Shown here: positions 17,047-26,629 of the stretch, in pieces
How the letters are laid out: each line of letters opens with the position of its first letter
Position numbering within the stretch: the first letter of the stretch is position 1
Assembly (NCBI RefSeq): GCF_000472665.1
Contig: NZ_AXAC01000006.1
Location: forward strand, 62,479 to 126,478
Length of the DNA: 64,000 bases
Source of the DNA: Acetobacterium malicum subsp. dehalogenans DSM 11527
GTDB taxonomy: Bacteria; Bacillota; Clostridia; Eubacteriales; Eubacteriaceae
Direction: 5' to 3'
The notes under the pieces: generated by a model
Database searches by the model: none
What the model was told of the DNA's origin: nothing
The model's input: the letters and a program-made list of their open reading frames with translations, nothing else
Translations under genes and position numbers: made by a program

Positions 17047-17283
17047 GTACCCTCACCCTCTTCTGTTAATCTAATATCAAATCAGTTCCTTTCTCTTGAA
17101 ATTTTAGCGGCCATTGCGAAAACGCTACGCTGCTTACCTGTTTCGCAATAACTTAACCGTTGCTTTTTTTATTAGTGTCTATTTTTGTCGTGTATTTCTT
17201 TATTTACCCCTTTATTTTCTCAATCAATCATTAAAACTAGATTAGTATTTAGACTATTTTCTGTTAAATCTTATTTTGCATAG

Positions 17284-18093
17284 CTAAGGTCTGAAAAATT
17301 CAAAGATAATCACATCAAAAAAATTTATACACCCGACGATATCATCGCTATCCCTGACCGTCCAACCAACCAGTTTCCCTCCCAATTGTCGAAACAGCTG
17401 GAGACGGAGGCGATGATGGGCATCCTGGTGCTTATAGGCGATAAAATGCGGCCGGGAAATCACATTTGTCATAATCGAAGCGATCAAAACGCTTTGCCAC
17501 CGGGGGGTACCCTCAAAACTTTGATGTCCCGCTGAAAGCTGACCTCTTACTACCGTCGGTTTATTCTTGTAAAACCAGCTGACAATCCCGGGATGGAAGG
17601 ACTCGATGCAATAAGGTCCTGCATAATCAGCCAGCTGTTCGGCGGCTTTGACACAGAGTTGCGGCCAATTTTTGGTGTTTTTCAATTCGACAATGAGCGG
17701 AACCTGCCCATCCACAAGTTTCAGCACATCTGCTAATAAGGGAATGGTTTGTTCGGTGTTTTCCAGCCGAAAATCCACTAGCTCTGCTGACAGACATTGG
17801 GTGATCAATTTATCCACCCCACATACCCGAAGCAGACTGTCATCGTGAAAAACCACTACCTTTCCATCGGCGGTCAGGTTTATATCCAACTCGATGCCAT
17901 ATCCTGCTTCAATTGCTTTTCCAAAGGCCATCAGCGAATTTTCCGGAACGGTCTTGTCTTTTTGATGGAGGCCCCGATGGGCATAACTGATTTCCCACAG
18001 CACCGGATCAGAATGGTCCGGCCATGCTCCTGGCGAAATGATAAAAAGATAGAGTAAAAAGAATGCGATCAGTGCCAGAATCAGATAAATCAT
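17284..18093 (-). CDS. Glycerophosphodiester phosphodiesterase family protein 2
   Basis: This 269-residue protein is co-linear with its neighbour at 16231-17046 over the whole length, including the N-terminal membrane segment, AHRGLHQKDKTVPENS, ELDINLTADG and FHDD. The two are a tandem duplication with substantial divergence. It is 33 bases downstream of the MFS gene, so the MFS carrier and this enzyme may form one transcript. The 237-base gap before the second copy shows no clear promoter. Confidence 0.9.
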   Translation of the reverse strand: MIYLILALIAFFLLYLFIISPGAWPDHSDPVLWEISYAHRGLHQKDKTVPENSLMAFGKAIEAGYGIELDINLTADGKVVVFHDDSLLRVCGVDKLITQCLSAELVDFRLENTEQTIPLLADVLKLVDGQVPLIVELKNTKNWPQLCVKAAEQLADYAGPYCIESFHPGIVSWFYKNKPTVVRGQLSAGHQSFEGTPRWQSVLIASIMTNVISRPHFIAYKHQDAHHRLRLQLFRQLGGKLVGWTVRDSDDIVGCINFFDVIIFEFFRP

Positions 18094-18126
18094 CGTCGGC
18101 CTTCCTGTCTAAACCAATTTGTCATC

Positions 18127-19422
18127 TCAATCTGCCACATCAAAAACCTCCAGCTTGGACCGCGGGGCGATGGGCTTTGAATCGCCATGTTGAACCATCA
18201 TCATCGTTACAAAGGCCAACGCGACAAACAAGGCACCATAGGGCATCAGGGTATGATAGCCAAGATGCTCTAACAGTGCGCCGGAAACAATCGGCGTAAC
18301 CACCTGGGCAGCCATCGAGGCCGTATAATAATAACCGGTATAGCGGCCCACGTTGGCACCCTTGGACATTTCCAGCACCATCGGCAGCGAATTGACATTT
18401 ATCGCCGCCCAGGCGATTCCGGCCAACGCAAAGGATATAAACAGCATCGGGTTAAAGGCCCTATAAAAAGTCGCGGTGGCAAAAACAACGGCCAGCACGA
18501 CCACACCCATCAGGATGATCTTTTTGCGTCCCAACTTCGAGGAAATAATCCCCACCGGAATAAATGAGATAATGGCGGCGATACTGGCGACCATCAAAAT
18601 GAGTGCCGATTGGGATTCTTGCATCCCCAAGGAAACCATGGCATATTTTGAGAAAGCCGAGGTAACGGCATTATAGCCCATAAACCACAAGGATACTGAT
18701 AAGAGAATAAAGATCAGACTCTTCTTATACTCTTTAGGCAGCTTTTCATGGGTCACCAGCGTCGCATCATGTTCCGCCTCTTCGACGTCAATGCCCAGAG
18801 CCGCACTGTTATGACGCATTTTTATTACCGCATCCGGTTCGTTAACTGTCAGTTTGAGAATAATGACACCCGCCACCATCACTGCGGCGGTACCCAGAAA
18901 AAGGGGCCAATAATTGATATTGTCTTTATCCGGGGCCAGTAGCGCCACCATTCCCAAGACCATAATCCCGCCAACTGCCCCCATCAGATTAATTACCGCA
19001 TTCCCTTTTGATCGTAGTGGTTTAGGGGTAACATCGGGCATCAGGGCCACCGCCGGTGAGCGATAAAAAGACATCGACAATAACGCCAAAGCCAGAGCCA
19101 CAATAAACAAAATCAGCTTATTGGCCATCACTGCGTAGGGTATCAAGAGCATGGAAACTACCGCCATTGCGGTTCCGCCTAAAATATAGGGCATTCGTCG
19201 CCCCATTCTGGTGCTGGTATTATCAGAAAGCATCCCAAACAAAGGCAACATAAACAAGGCCAACACATTGTCAAAGGACATGATCACCCCAGCCATGGTG
19301 TCCCCAAATTCGAAGGCTTTCAACATAATCATGGGAATCACAAAATCATACAGGCTCCAAAATGCACTAATGGTCATAAACCCAAGACCGACCAAAACCG
19401 TGAGGCGGTAATCCAGCTTCAT
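18127..19422 (-). CDS. MFS transporter, SLC45/GPH-like
   Basis: This 431-residue protein has about 12 membrane segments and the MFS loop motif LFGMLSDNTSTRMGRRMPYI after segment 2, which resembles sugar:cation symporters of the SLC45/GPH type. AGGAG precedes the ATG at 19422; the longer frame to 19461 lacks a ribosome site. It is followed by two GDPD genes on the same strand. A glycoside or glycerophosphodiester cargo is possible but not shown. Confidence 0.88.
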   Translation of the reverse strand: MKLDYRLTVLVGLGFMTISAFWSLYDFVIPMIMLKAFEFGDTMAGVIMSFDNVLALFMLPLFGMLSDNTSTRMGRRMPYILGGTAMAVVSMLLIPYAVMANKLILFIVALALALLSMSFYRSPAVALMPDVTPKPLRSKGNAVINLMGAVGGIMVLGMVALLAPDKDNINYWPLFLGTAAVMVAGVIILKLTVNEPDAVIKMRHNSAALGIDVEEAEHDATLVTHEKLPKEYKKSLIFILLSVSLWFMGYNAVTSAFSKYAMVSLGMQESQSALILMVASIAAIISFIPVGIISSKLGRKKIILMGVVVLAVVFATATFYRAFNPMLFISFALAGIAWAAINVNSLPMVLEMSKGANVGRYTGYYYTASMAAQVVTPIVSGALLEHLGYHTLMPYGALFVALAFVTMMMVQHGDSKPIAPRSKLEVFDVAD

Positions 19423-19642
19423 CAACACGCTCCTTTTTTCTTCATGAAAAAAGTATAGCATCCGGCGTGTATTTTATCAACGCTCTTCGTGAATCTTAAC
19501 CAAATCTTCATAATTAACGAGCCACGTTCCCAGTTATTGTTCATTGATCAGAACACTCATATTTTCCGCTTTTTCTATTTGCTCTTTAATTTGAAAGGTT
19601 TACGACAATTCTTAAGCAAAGGGCTAAAATGACCGATCCTGC

Positions 19643-19671
19643 TTGTCAAACCGGTCACTGCTTGATATAAT
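19643..19671 (+). promoter_or_regulatory. Sigma-A promoter of the LOG gene with flanking dyad
   Basis: TTGTCA (19643-19648) is followed by 17 bases and TATAAT (19666-19671). TGACCG at 19631-19636 and CGGTCA at 19652-19657 form an inverted repeat around the -35 box and may be an operator. Confidence 0.8.
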
Positions 19672-19699
19672 ATAGAATCTTAATAGAACTTATGATTTT

Positions 19700-19723
19700 G
19701 GGTGCATCTCTCCTGATGCATCC
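19700..19723 (+). promoter_or_regulatory. Leader hairpin with trailing T run before the LOG gene
   Basis: GGGTGCATC (19700-19708) pairs with GATGCATCC (19715-19723). ATTAAATTTTTT follows. It lies between the promoter and the start codon at 19760, so it could be an attenuator or a stabilising leader. The rest of 19423-19759 has no gene. Confidence 0.45.
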
Positions 19724-19759
19724 ATTAAATTTTTTATAAGATCCTGGGAGGAAGCAGCA

Positions 19760-20356
19760 ATGAAAAGAATATGCGTATATTCCGGTTCCAATCTGGGTGT
19801 TCGTCCAGAATACCAAGAAATTACTAAAAAACTGGGTCTGGTCCTTGTCGAGAATAATATTGAATTGGTATATGGCGGATCGAAAACCGGTTTAATGGGC
19901 GAAATAGCCAACTATATGCTGGATAATAACGGCCGCGTCACCGGCGTTATGCCCGGTGGTCTCTTCCCCAAGGAAGTAATTAATGATCGTCTGACCCGAT
20001 TTATTGAAGTAAAAAATATGCACGAGCGCAAACAGACCATGGCCGACTTATCTGATGGTTTTATTGCCATTCCCGGCGGCGTGGGGACCTTTGAAGAATT
20101 ATTTGAAACCCTCAGCTGGGCGCAACTGGGCATTCACAAGAAACCGATTGGAGTTCTCAACATTTCCAACTTTTTCGATTCCTTCATGGCGATGATGCAG
20201 AATATTGTCAACGAAGGCTTTATGAACCCATCCAATACCAAACTGGTGCTACTCTCATCGGATCCCGGGGAGCTGGTCGATCAGATGATTCACTATACCC
20301 CGCCGGTTCTGGGCAACAAATGGCAACAGTTGGAGCCGGCATTAAAAAAAATCTGA
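19760..20356 (+). CDS. LOG-family protein (nucleoside 5'-monophosphate phosphoribohydrolase type)
   Basis: This 198-residue protein has SGSNLG at 8-13 and the family signature PGGVGTFEE at 105-113. LOG proteins release the base from cytokinin-type nucleoside monophosphates or more general purine nucleotides; they were once mislabelled lysine decarboxylases. GGGAGGAAGC precedes the ATG. It is a single-gene unit with its own promoter and terminator. Confidence 0.93.
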   Translation: MKRICVYSGSNLGVRPEYQEITKKLGLVLVENNIELVYGGSKTGLMGEIANYMLDNNGRVTGVMPGGLFPKEVINDRLTRFIEVKNMHERKQTMADLSDGFIAIPGGVGTFEELFETLSWAQLGIHKKPIGVLNISNFFDSFMAMMQNIVNEGFMNPSNTKLVLLSSDPGELVDQMIHYTPPVLGNKWQQLEPALKKI

Positions 20357-20384
20357 CCGCAGCTCCGCAATCAGACTTGTCAAT

Positions 20385-20422
20385 AACGTCATTCGAGTGA
20401 AAATTCGAATGGCGTTTTTTTA
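20385..20422 (+). terminator. Terminator of the LOG gene
   Basis: AACGTCATTCGA (20385-20396) pairs with TCGAATGGCGTT (20405-20416) with one mismatch, and is followed by a T7 run. Confidence 0.9.
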
Positions 20423-20437
20423 TTTCCCCGTTCTTGC

Positions 20438-21067
20438 TTATCGTCTGCCGGTTAAATAATAAATGGCCATTTGGGTCCGATGAGACAGATTGCCTTTGTC
20501 CAGGATCACACTAATATAGTTTTTAACGGTTCCTTCACTCAAAAAGAGTTTTTCGGCGATTTCCTTATTCGATAAGCCATCGGCTACCGCTTCGATGATC
20601 CCCAGTTCTCTGGCCGTAAACAAACTGCCGTCAAAACCAGTGCTGCATTTTGTTTGCGGTTCGGTAAATTTATCAAGCACCTGACTGTCGAGAAAATGAA
20701 CCCCATGATAAACAGATTTAATGCTTTGTTTAAGTTGTTCCGGGGTATGATTTTTGATCAGGTATCCATCGGCACCATTTTTCATGGCCTGTTCCACCAG
20801 CTCGCGGTCATCAAAGGTAGTTAGAATCAGCACCTTTCCCAGACCTTGGGCAACAATCTCTTTGGTCGCAGCAATGCCGTCCATCTCCGGCATCTGGATA
20901 TCCATCAAAAAAACATCCGGCTTTTCTTTTTGGGCAAATTCCAGCGCCTCTCTGCCATTTTTGGCACAGCCGACGACGTGGAACTCATCATCGACACCGA
21001 GGATGATGCCCATGCCATCGCGTACAAAATCAGAGTCATCAACAATGATTACCTTTATTTTATTCAT
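20438..21067 (-). CDS. NarL/LuxR-family response regulator
   Basis: This 209-residue protein has a receiver domain (about 3-120, phospho-acceptor Asp in FLMDIQMPEMDG). The C-terminal LuxR helix-turn-helix (about 145-205) includes LSNKEIAEKLFLSEGTVKNY. It overlaps the kinase gene by four bases. With the three ABC-2 genes directly upstream on the same strand, it likely controls that exporter, as similar kinase/regulator/ABC sets do in Firmicutes. Confidence 0.95.
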   Translation of the reverse strand: MNKIKVIIVDDSDFVRDGMGIILGVDDEFHVVGCAKNGREALEFAQKEKPDVFLMDIQMPEMDGIAATKEIVAQGLGKVLILTTFDDRELVEQAMKNGADGYLIKNHTPEQLKQSIKSVYHGVHFLDSQVLDKFTEPQTKCSTGFDGSLFTARELGIIEAVADGLSNKEIAEKLFLSEGTVKNYISVILDKGNLSHRTQMAIYYLTGRR

Positions 21068-22221
21068 ACCGGTCCCCTTTCCGAAACGGACGTTAACGGA
21101 AAAATCATATTAATCCGAAATCCGTTCTGGCCATCAATATCAATCAGCCCATTCACTTTCCGGGTCCGGTCTTTCATGCCCTGAATCCCCATTCCCTCGA
21201 CAATTGTTTCACAGCTTGTGCCATTATTAAAAATACTGCAGCGGACGATTTTGTTCATCACTACCAATTCAATGGCTAGTCTGGAACATTCAGCATATTT
21301 AAGGGCATTAGAAACCGCTTCAATGGCATTATCCAGGATCACTTCCCAAATTTGATCGGGGATCTCTTTATCTTCACCCTCTAACAGCAAGGTCGCCTGA
21401 ATGCCGTATTTTTCCCGACATTCTTCACATAATCCATGCAGCTGTAGCAGTGCTGCCTTTTTCCGCTCTGGTTTTTCCTTGCGTAAGATAAAACGGATTT
21501 CATCCATGCTTTCCCTTAAGGTGTCGATCACGGCCTGAATAATCCGGCTGCTTTCTTCCGGTTTATTATGAATCAGCACCTTACTGGCTTCCAGTTGATA
21601 AACAGAACCGTTAATGCTATGTCCCAGCTTATCATGCAAGGCCTGATAGTTTCCGGCCCGCTCTTCAAGGATTTGATTTTTATAATGCAGGCTGTTCTGT
21701 TCCAGTTTCTTTTTAAACATCAGGTCTTTGTCCGAAATGGAATCCTTTAGTTTAAACTCTTCCTGCTCATAGTTTTCAAGCTTATCCTGATAGCGCTTAA
21801 TCATCACATGATTCTGAAAATAAATAACACTGATAAAGATACAGAAAATCATATATACAGTTAAATCCGGCGGATTGAAAAAGATACCGGCAGCGGCCAT
21901 CAAACCGACGACGAGGGGCAATTTAAAATATGCCACCGTATCCAGTACCACCACCGGAATTAAATAAAAACCGACGCTGCTTTCCCCAAATAAAAACAGG
22001 ATCCCGATCGCGAGGATAATTTCAACAACCAGGCAGCCCATTTTTTCCTTGTCCAGCAACTCATAAAGGGTCGCTACCGCCAGAAACAATCCCAGCCAAA
22101 AAACCTCCTGGCTGATCGCTTGAAAGGATTTCGCACCGCCAACGATCACATATGCCAGCATGACCGCCAGACAGCTGAATTTCATCATCGAGAAATAGTT
22201 TTCCTTCATCTTTTCAACCAT
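21064..22221 (-). CDS. Membrane sensor histidine kinase (HisKA_3/NarX-like)
   Basis: This 385-residue protein has several N-terminal membrane segments (about 10-150), a coiled-coil linker, and the phospho-acceptor box with HDKLGHSINGS. The ATPase domain shows DNAIEAVSNAL (N box) and GMGIQGMKDR. It has no large extracellular sensor, like kinases that sense through their membrane part or through an ABC partner. The cognate regulator overlaps its 3' end. Confidence 0.9.
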   Translation of the reverse strand: MVEKMKENYFSMMKFSCLAVMLAYVIVGGAKSFQAISQEVFWLGLFLAVATLYELLDKEKMGCLVVEIILAIGILFLFGESSVGFYLIPVVVLDTVAYFKLPLVVGLMAAAGIFFNPPDLTVYMIFCIFISVIYFQNHVMIKRYQDKLENYEQEEFKLKDSISDKDLMFKKKLEQNSLHYKNQILEERAGNYQALHDKLGHSINGSVYQLEASKVLIHNKPEESSRIIQAVIDTLRESMDEIRFILRKEKPERKKAALLQLHGLCEECREKYGIQATLLLEGEDKEIPDQIWEVILDNAIEAVSNALKYAECSRLAIELVVMNKIVRCSIFNNGTSCETIVEGMGIQGMKDRTRKVNGLIDIDGQNGFRINMIFPLTSVSERGPV

Positions 22222-22295
22222 CTGCCTGACTTCCTTCCCCTGTTCGTTTTATGGACATTTTATCACATATTCAATTTTTACTTCAACGTAATTGT

Positions 22296-23555
22296 TTAAT
22301 AATCCTTTTTGCCAACCATAACGCCAATGGAGGTACCAGCCATCAGGACCAGCAGGTAACAGCCGACAATCATCCCGTACATTGCATAAACCCCCGTTTC
22401 TCCAGTCATCAGCATTTCAGAGGCGACGATCACCCAGCGCTGGGGAATCAATAGCGATGCTTTTACCCACCACTGGGCGGCACTGGTAATCGGAAAGTAC
22501 AGCCCGGCCATAATGTTGGAGACAATCCAGATGGCAAAGACAGCGTAGGTTGCATTCATGGTATTGCTGACCAGGGTGCCGATAACCACTGACAGAGTAC
22601 TGATGCATAAGCCCAGACCAAAAACCAGGAACAGATAGCTGCTAAAAGAGATACCAAAATCAGTACTCACCATGAGCGGCGTGACCAAGGCTAAAATACC
22701 GGTCTGTATCGCAACGGTCAACAAAATCATGGCCATTTTTGCTACGACATAATTGAGGATACTGGCTTTTGACAAAAATATCCGGTTATAGACCTTGTTG
22801 TTTTTTTCCTTGACGATGATGTCGGCGATAAAGACCCCGCAGAACAGAAAACCCATTGTCAGCGCCGCAATTGAATAACCGATGCGGGTGCTTTGGTGGT
22901 TCTGCTGACTGGTTAATGCCAGGCTATTGCCGACCTCCACTGCTTCAATTTTTTTGTTGAGCCGACTTTCTTTCAGTTCACCCAGCATCGAAGCCAGTGC
23001 TGTTTTATCATAATTCGTGCTGTCGGCGGCTTGCATCATAAAGCTGATGTAAGTATTGACCTGGCTGGCCAACAAGTCATTTCGTCCGTCATCGGTGATC
23101 TCCATGATCGATAAATTTCCACTGCCACCGGATAAGATGTCGGTCTCAAAATTCTCAGGAATATAGACCACCGCGCCAATATTACTCTTCCCGGCGCTGT
23201 CGATACTGGCTGCTCTGGCAGTGGCCAAATCAACCACTTCCTGATTATAGCGGAAGATTCGAAAAATTCCTGAACCCGCCAGTTCCTGAGCCAGATCGTC
23301 GGATAATTGACTGTTACTGTTGTCATAGATTTTAACCAAAAGCTTGGTATTTTCAATACTGGTGATATTATCATCCCGGTCTTCAATGTTTTGAACAACA
23401 TAAGAGCTGTCATCTTTCATCGTCACGGTTTCGTCTAATTGCAAAGATAATAGGCCGGCTGATAGAATCGGCAGTAGTATCACCAGACACAGATAGCCTT
23501 TATTTCGAAGCAGCAGCTTCAGATTTGTTTTTACCAAGGTAACAAAGCCATTCAT
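22296..23555 (-). CDS. ABC-2 type permease subunit B
   Basis: This 419-residue protein has one N-terminal membrane segment, a large extracytoplasmic domain (about 40-225) and five to six C-terminal segments, the YhgE/ABC-2 pattern. GGAGG lies in the end of the preceding permease, whose stop is one base upstream (TAATATG). It forms an exporter with the other permease and the ATPase. Confidence 0.88.
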   Translation of the reverse strand: MNGFVTLVKTNLKLLLRNKGYLCLVILLPILSAGLLSLQLDETVTMKDDSSYVVQNIEDRDDNITSIENTKLLVKIYDNSNSQLSDDLAQELAGSGIFRIFRYNQEVVDLATARAASIDSAGKSNIGAVVYIPENFETDILSGGSGNLSIMEITDDGRNDLLASQVNTYISFMMQAADSTNYDKTALASMLGELKESRLNKKIEAVEVGNSLALTSQQNHQSTRIGYSIAALTMGFLFCGVFIADIIVKEKNNKVYNRIFLSKASILNYVVAKMAMILLTVAIQTGILALVTPLMVSTDFGISFSSYLFLVFGLGLCISTLSVVIGTLVSNTMNATYAVFAIWIVSNIMAGLYFPITSAAQWWVKASLLIPQRWVIVASEMLMTGETGVYAMYGMIVGCYLLVLMAGTSIGVMVGKKDY

Positions 23556-23556
23556 A

Positions 23557-24669
23557 TTATTCCTCCACTTTCCGGTTCATCAGCATGCTGCCTAATATTC
23601 CAAAAACAAAAATCAGACCAATCAGATAAATCAGACAGGTGCCAGTATAGTCGCTGTATCCTTTGGTGGAAAATTCCACCAGCGTCCGGTTAACATAATA
23701 AATCGGTGATGCTTTCATCAGCATGATCGGGAAATCTTCATAGAAGTACGGATCAAAGGAACCACCGAAAAAGCCCAGCACCCAGGTCAAAAAAAAGCCC
23801 ACGACCACGCTGACAACCACCTTACTAAAGAGCTGATAAAGAAAAACGCCGATCGCTGCTGCTGCCATAGTAGCAAGCAAAATGATTCCGACTGAAGCCG
23901 GAAGCTGTCCCCAATGGACGTTAAAGAGCAAGGCTGAGATTGTCCAGGCCAAGCCCATTTCAATAAAGGTTACCAGAAAACAGGGCACGAATTTGGCCAG
24001 ATAAAACTGCGTCTTTGTCATTTGTGACACCCGCATCCGCTGGGGAATCGCATTCTTACGCTCACTTGAAATGACCGCCGCCAATGGCATCATCCCGCAA
24101 AAGCTCCAGAAGACAATATAGATAATGCCATAATAATCGGTGGATGTGGGCATTGGTTCCACTTCCAATACCTCCCGGGTTGCTGTTTTACGATCCGGTT
24201 CCAGCAATTTTAGATCAATAATTCCCTGCTCCATCTGGGCTTTTACCAGGGCAGAATTGGCGTCCACTTGATAAAAGAAACGGTCAAAAATACTTTCTGT
24301 GATCAATGCCTCGGCCTTTTTTTCGCTTGACTGATACAGGATATAATCATCATCCTGGATGTCTACAAAGGCTGTGACGGTACCATTCTTAATCAGGTTT
24401 TCGATCTCGCCCTCCGGATATTCGGTGAGGGTTACATCGTTCTCGGCACTTGCTTTTTTCAGTTCCGATAAATACGTCCGATAAGGGCTGTCCTCCGTGA
24501 TTCGGTAGCCCACCGTAAACGGATCGATTTCCCGGGCCGACGCCATCATGTCCTTAAAAGCACTGGACAACAGGGCGATAACAATGATCGGCATAATGAC
24601 CATCATCAACAGAAACGCCTTACTCCGAAACATCAGTTTCATGTTGTTTTTGATCAATATCAGTGGCAT
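23557..24669 (-). CDS. ABC-2 type permease subunit A
   Basis: This 370-residue protein has the same topology as its neighbour, an N-terminal segment, a large extracellular loop and a C-terminal membrane bundle. The start at 24669 is chosen because GGGAGAAC lies in the 3' end of the ATPase gene eight bases upstream. Paired non-identical permeases suggest a heterodimeric exporter, typically for antimicrobial compounds or lipids. Confidence 0.88.
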   Translation of the reverse strand: MPLILIKNNMKLMFRSKAFLLMMVIMPIIVIALLSSAFKDMMASAREIDPFTVGYRITEDSPYRTYLSELKKASAENDVTLTEYPEGEIENLIKNGTVTAFVDIQDDDYILYQSSEKKAEALITESIFDRFFYQVDANSALVKAQMEQGIIDLKLLEPDRKTATREVLEVEPMPTSTDYYGIIYIVFWSFCGMMPLAAVISSERKNAIPQRMRVSQMTKTQFYLAKFVPCFLVTFIEMGLAWTISALLFNVHWGQLPASVGIILLATMAAAAIGVFLYQLFSKVVVSVVVGFFLTWVLGFFGGSFDPYFYEDFPIMLMKASPIYYVNRTLVEFSTKGYSDYTGTCLIYLIGLIFVFGILGSMLMNRKVEE

Positions 24670-24670
24670 C

Positions 24671-25444
24671 TCACAGTTCTCCCTCGGCATAATCGCGCAG
24701 CTTCTTGCCGGTTAAAGTCAGGAAAACTTCTTCCAGGCTCATTGTCGAGTCTGCTTCTGCCGTGACCAGTTCGGTCAGTTCTTTTTTTGTGCCCATGGCA
24801 ATAATCTTGCCATTATCCATGATCGCAATCCGGGAACAGATCGCTTCAATTTCTTCCATATAGTGGCTGGTATAAATAATGGTGGCACCCTGCTCATTGG
24901 CAACTTTTATCTTTTCCAGAATAAAATTTCGGGATTGGGGATCAATGCCCACCGTTGGTTCATCAAAAATTAACAGCTCCGGATGATGGCCAATGGCACA
25001 GGCAATGTTCAACCGGCGTTTCATTCCGCCTGAAAAGTTTTTACTGAAGACATTGCGTTGATCTTTTAATCCAACAAATTCCAATGAATCATCAATTGCT
25101 CTTTTTAATTCCTTGCCCTTTATTCCATAAAGCGATGTAAACAGCTCGACATTTTCCCAGGCTTTCAAATTGCCATGAATGGCCAGCTCCTGGGGAATGT
25201 AACCGAGTCTGGCTTTGGCCTCCTTCATATCGGTTTGGACATCTTTGCCAAATAGACTGATTTTGCCAGCGGTTGGCTTCACCAACGAACAGATCATATT
25301 CATCGTGGTACTTTTACCAGCGCCATTAGGCCCCAACAGTCCAAAAACCTCCCCCGGTCGAATTTCCAGTGAAACATGATCGACGACGGCCTTGCCATCA
25401 TATTTTTTTGTCAAGCCTTCCAGTTTTACAATTGCAGTTTCCAT
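24671..25444 (-). CDS. ABC exporter ATPase
   Basis: This 257-residue ATPase has Walker A GPNGAGKST at 38-46, signature FSGGM at 137-141 and Walker B LLIFDEP at 157-163, typical of the drug/antibiotic exporter ATPases (CcmA-like). The start at 25444 follows AAAGGA; the longer frame to 25489 has none. It is the first gene of a five-gene minus-strand run ending in the two-component system. Confidence 0.93.
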   Translation of the reverse strand: METAIVKLEGLTKKYDGKAVVDHVSLEIRPGEVFGLLGPNGAGKSTTMNMICSLVKPTAGKISLFGKDVQTDMKEAKARLGYIPQELAIHGNLKAWENVELFTSLYGIKGKELKRAIDDSLEFVGLKDQRNVFSKNFSGGMKRRLNIACAIGHHPELLIFDEPTVGIDPQSRNFILEKIKVANEQGATIIYTSHYMEEIEAICSRIAIMDNGKIIAMGTKKELTELVTAEADSTMSLEEVFLTLTGKKLRDYAEGEL

Positions 25445-25579
25445 TCTTAACGTCCTTTCTTTATCACACTTTTTATCTATCATACGCAATAATCTGCCCG
25501 ATTCATTGGTCAGTCACAGATTGTTCATACTTAAGATATCATTTTAAGAACGCCTTACACAGTGCAAAAAGAAATAAAA

Positions 25580-25601
25580 GGCTATGACTTTCGTCATAAC
25601 C
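25580..25601 (-). terminator. Terminator overlapping the 3' end of the CAT-like gene
   Basis: On the minus strand GGTTATGAC-GAAA-GTCATAGCC is a 9-bp stem with a GNRA tetraloop, followed by TTTTATTTC. It overlaps the stop codon at 25594. Confidence 0.8.
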
Positions 25602-26255
25602 TGATCCATTGGTCGGGATGATTCATGGCCGCCTGAAATTTTTCCAGGAATAAACCGACATGGTAACCATCGGCTACAGCGTGGTGAACGGTGATCGAAA
25701 AGGGCATCATTTTTCGGCCGTTTTTTTCAAAAAATCTACCCGCCTGGAGGATCGGAAAATAATAATCCGCCTTGCCATAAGGTATCGGTGAGTAACTGCT
25801 AAACTGTGTCCACGGCAGCATCCCAACCATAAAGCTATTGGGAGGTGGCAGCTCCGGTTTTGCCAGAATCCCGTGATTCCCGGAATAGTGTTCCTGATCA
25901 TTCAGGTAGTTCTGGTAAAAGCTCTCAAAATGCGAGTCATATTCTGTCCACAGATGCGACATGGTTTTATCGTCCTCGTGAAAACAGGCATAGGAGGGAT
26001 GTAATACCTCGTAATAACCCAACGTATCAGCTGTTTTTGCTACTCGAAATTCCGACTGCTCGGTTATCAACTTTGCTACCAGATAAAGATAGCCGGAAAG
26101 AACTTCATACCCGCTTCTTTAATCTGATGATAAGTCTCCGTAATATCGATCTCTACGTTCAGGTTAAACCCGGTGGGCAGCATTTCGGTAAAGTAGTAAA
26201 AGTACGGTCTCCGCTCCCAGGCTTCAAAGTCAATGGGATGTAATTGTGTGTTCAT
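25594..26255 (-). pseudogene. Chloramphenicol acetyltransferase-like gene with a -1 base frameshift
   Basis: The C-terminal 158 codons (25594-26070) match type A CAT, including the catalytic HHAVADGYH. The missing N-terminus is in another frame from an ATG at 26255. Its residues (HPIDFEAWERRPYFYYF, then VEIDIT and KEAGMKFFPA) continue the CAT alignment up to about 26090. There the expected PAYLYLVAKL is broken by one missing base within CCGGCTAT (complement near 26088-26095), giving an early TAG. The frame is otherwise intact on both sides. Either the gene is recently inactivated or this is a sequencing error. An alternative is a start at 26070 giving a truncated protein, which would lack conserved N-terminal strands. 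The ATG lies within the GIY-YIG gene's end, so the two are coupled. Confidence 0.8.
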
Positions 26256-26595
26256 TCTTTAGTTCTTCCTTCTGTTTATCAATCCATATTTCAAGCAACG
26301 TTGCAACGTCATCACTAAACTCTCCCTCAGTCTGGGTTTCACCTTTTTCGATTTCTTCCAAAACAACAAAGGAAAACGACTTGGCACCGTATTGTTTCCA
26401 TGCTCCCAGCATGCCGGGCTCCGGACAGGAATTGGTTGCCACCGCAAACCCAAAGCGGTTTTTTTGACCGGTCATATCCTTGGTTGATTTTATCCAGATC
26501 CGGTCATTGCCGTGACATTTTATACCAAAGATTCCCCCAACAACGGTCCGGTTTTTATAGTTTTCTTTTAATGCTTTTTTTGATCGCGTTTCCAT
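26230..26595 (-). CDS. GIY-YIG-like domain protein
   Basis: This 121-residue protein matches the small Firmicute GIY-YIG family in overall pattern. A strand with GGIFGIKC, then DRIWIKST, is followed by a helix near GMLGAWKQYGAKSFSFVVLEEIEKG. The second half-motif (YIG in nucleases) reads WIKS, so nuclease activity is doubtful. Its 3' end overlaps the start of the CAT-like gene by 26 bases. The role of this family is not established. Confidence 0.65.
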   Translation of the reverse strand: METRSKKALKENYKNRTVVGGIFGIKCHGNDRIWIKSTKDMTGQKNRFGFAVATNSCPEPGMLGAWKQYGAKSFSFVVLEEIEKGETQTEGEFSDDVATLLEIWIDKQKEELKNEHTITSH

Positions 26596-26629
26596 CTATC
26601 TAAATCACCTTAATCAATGCTGCCTATTT

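Noticed and set aside
17113-17149. Inverted repeat ATTGCGAAA/TTTCGCAAT between the two GDPD genes
   Set aside because: The arms pair perfectly but the loop is 19 bases and no T run follows on the minus strand, so I could not assign it a role.
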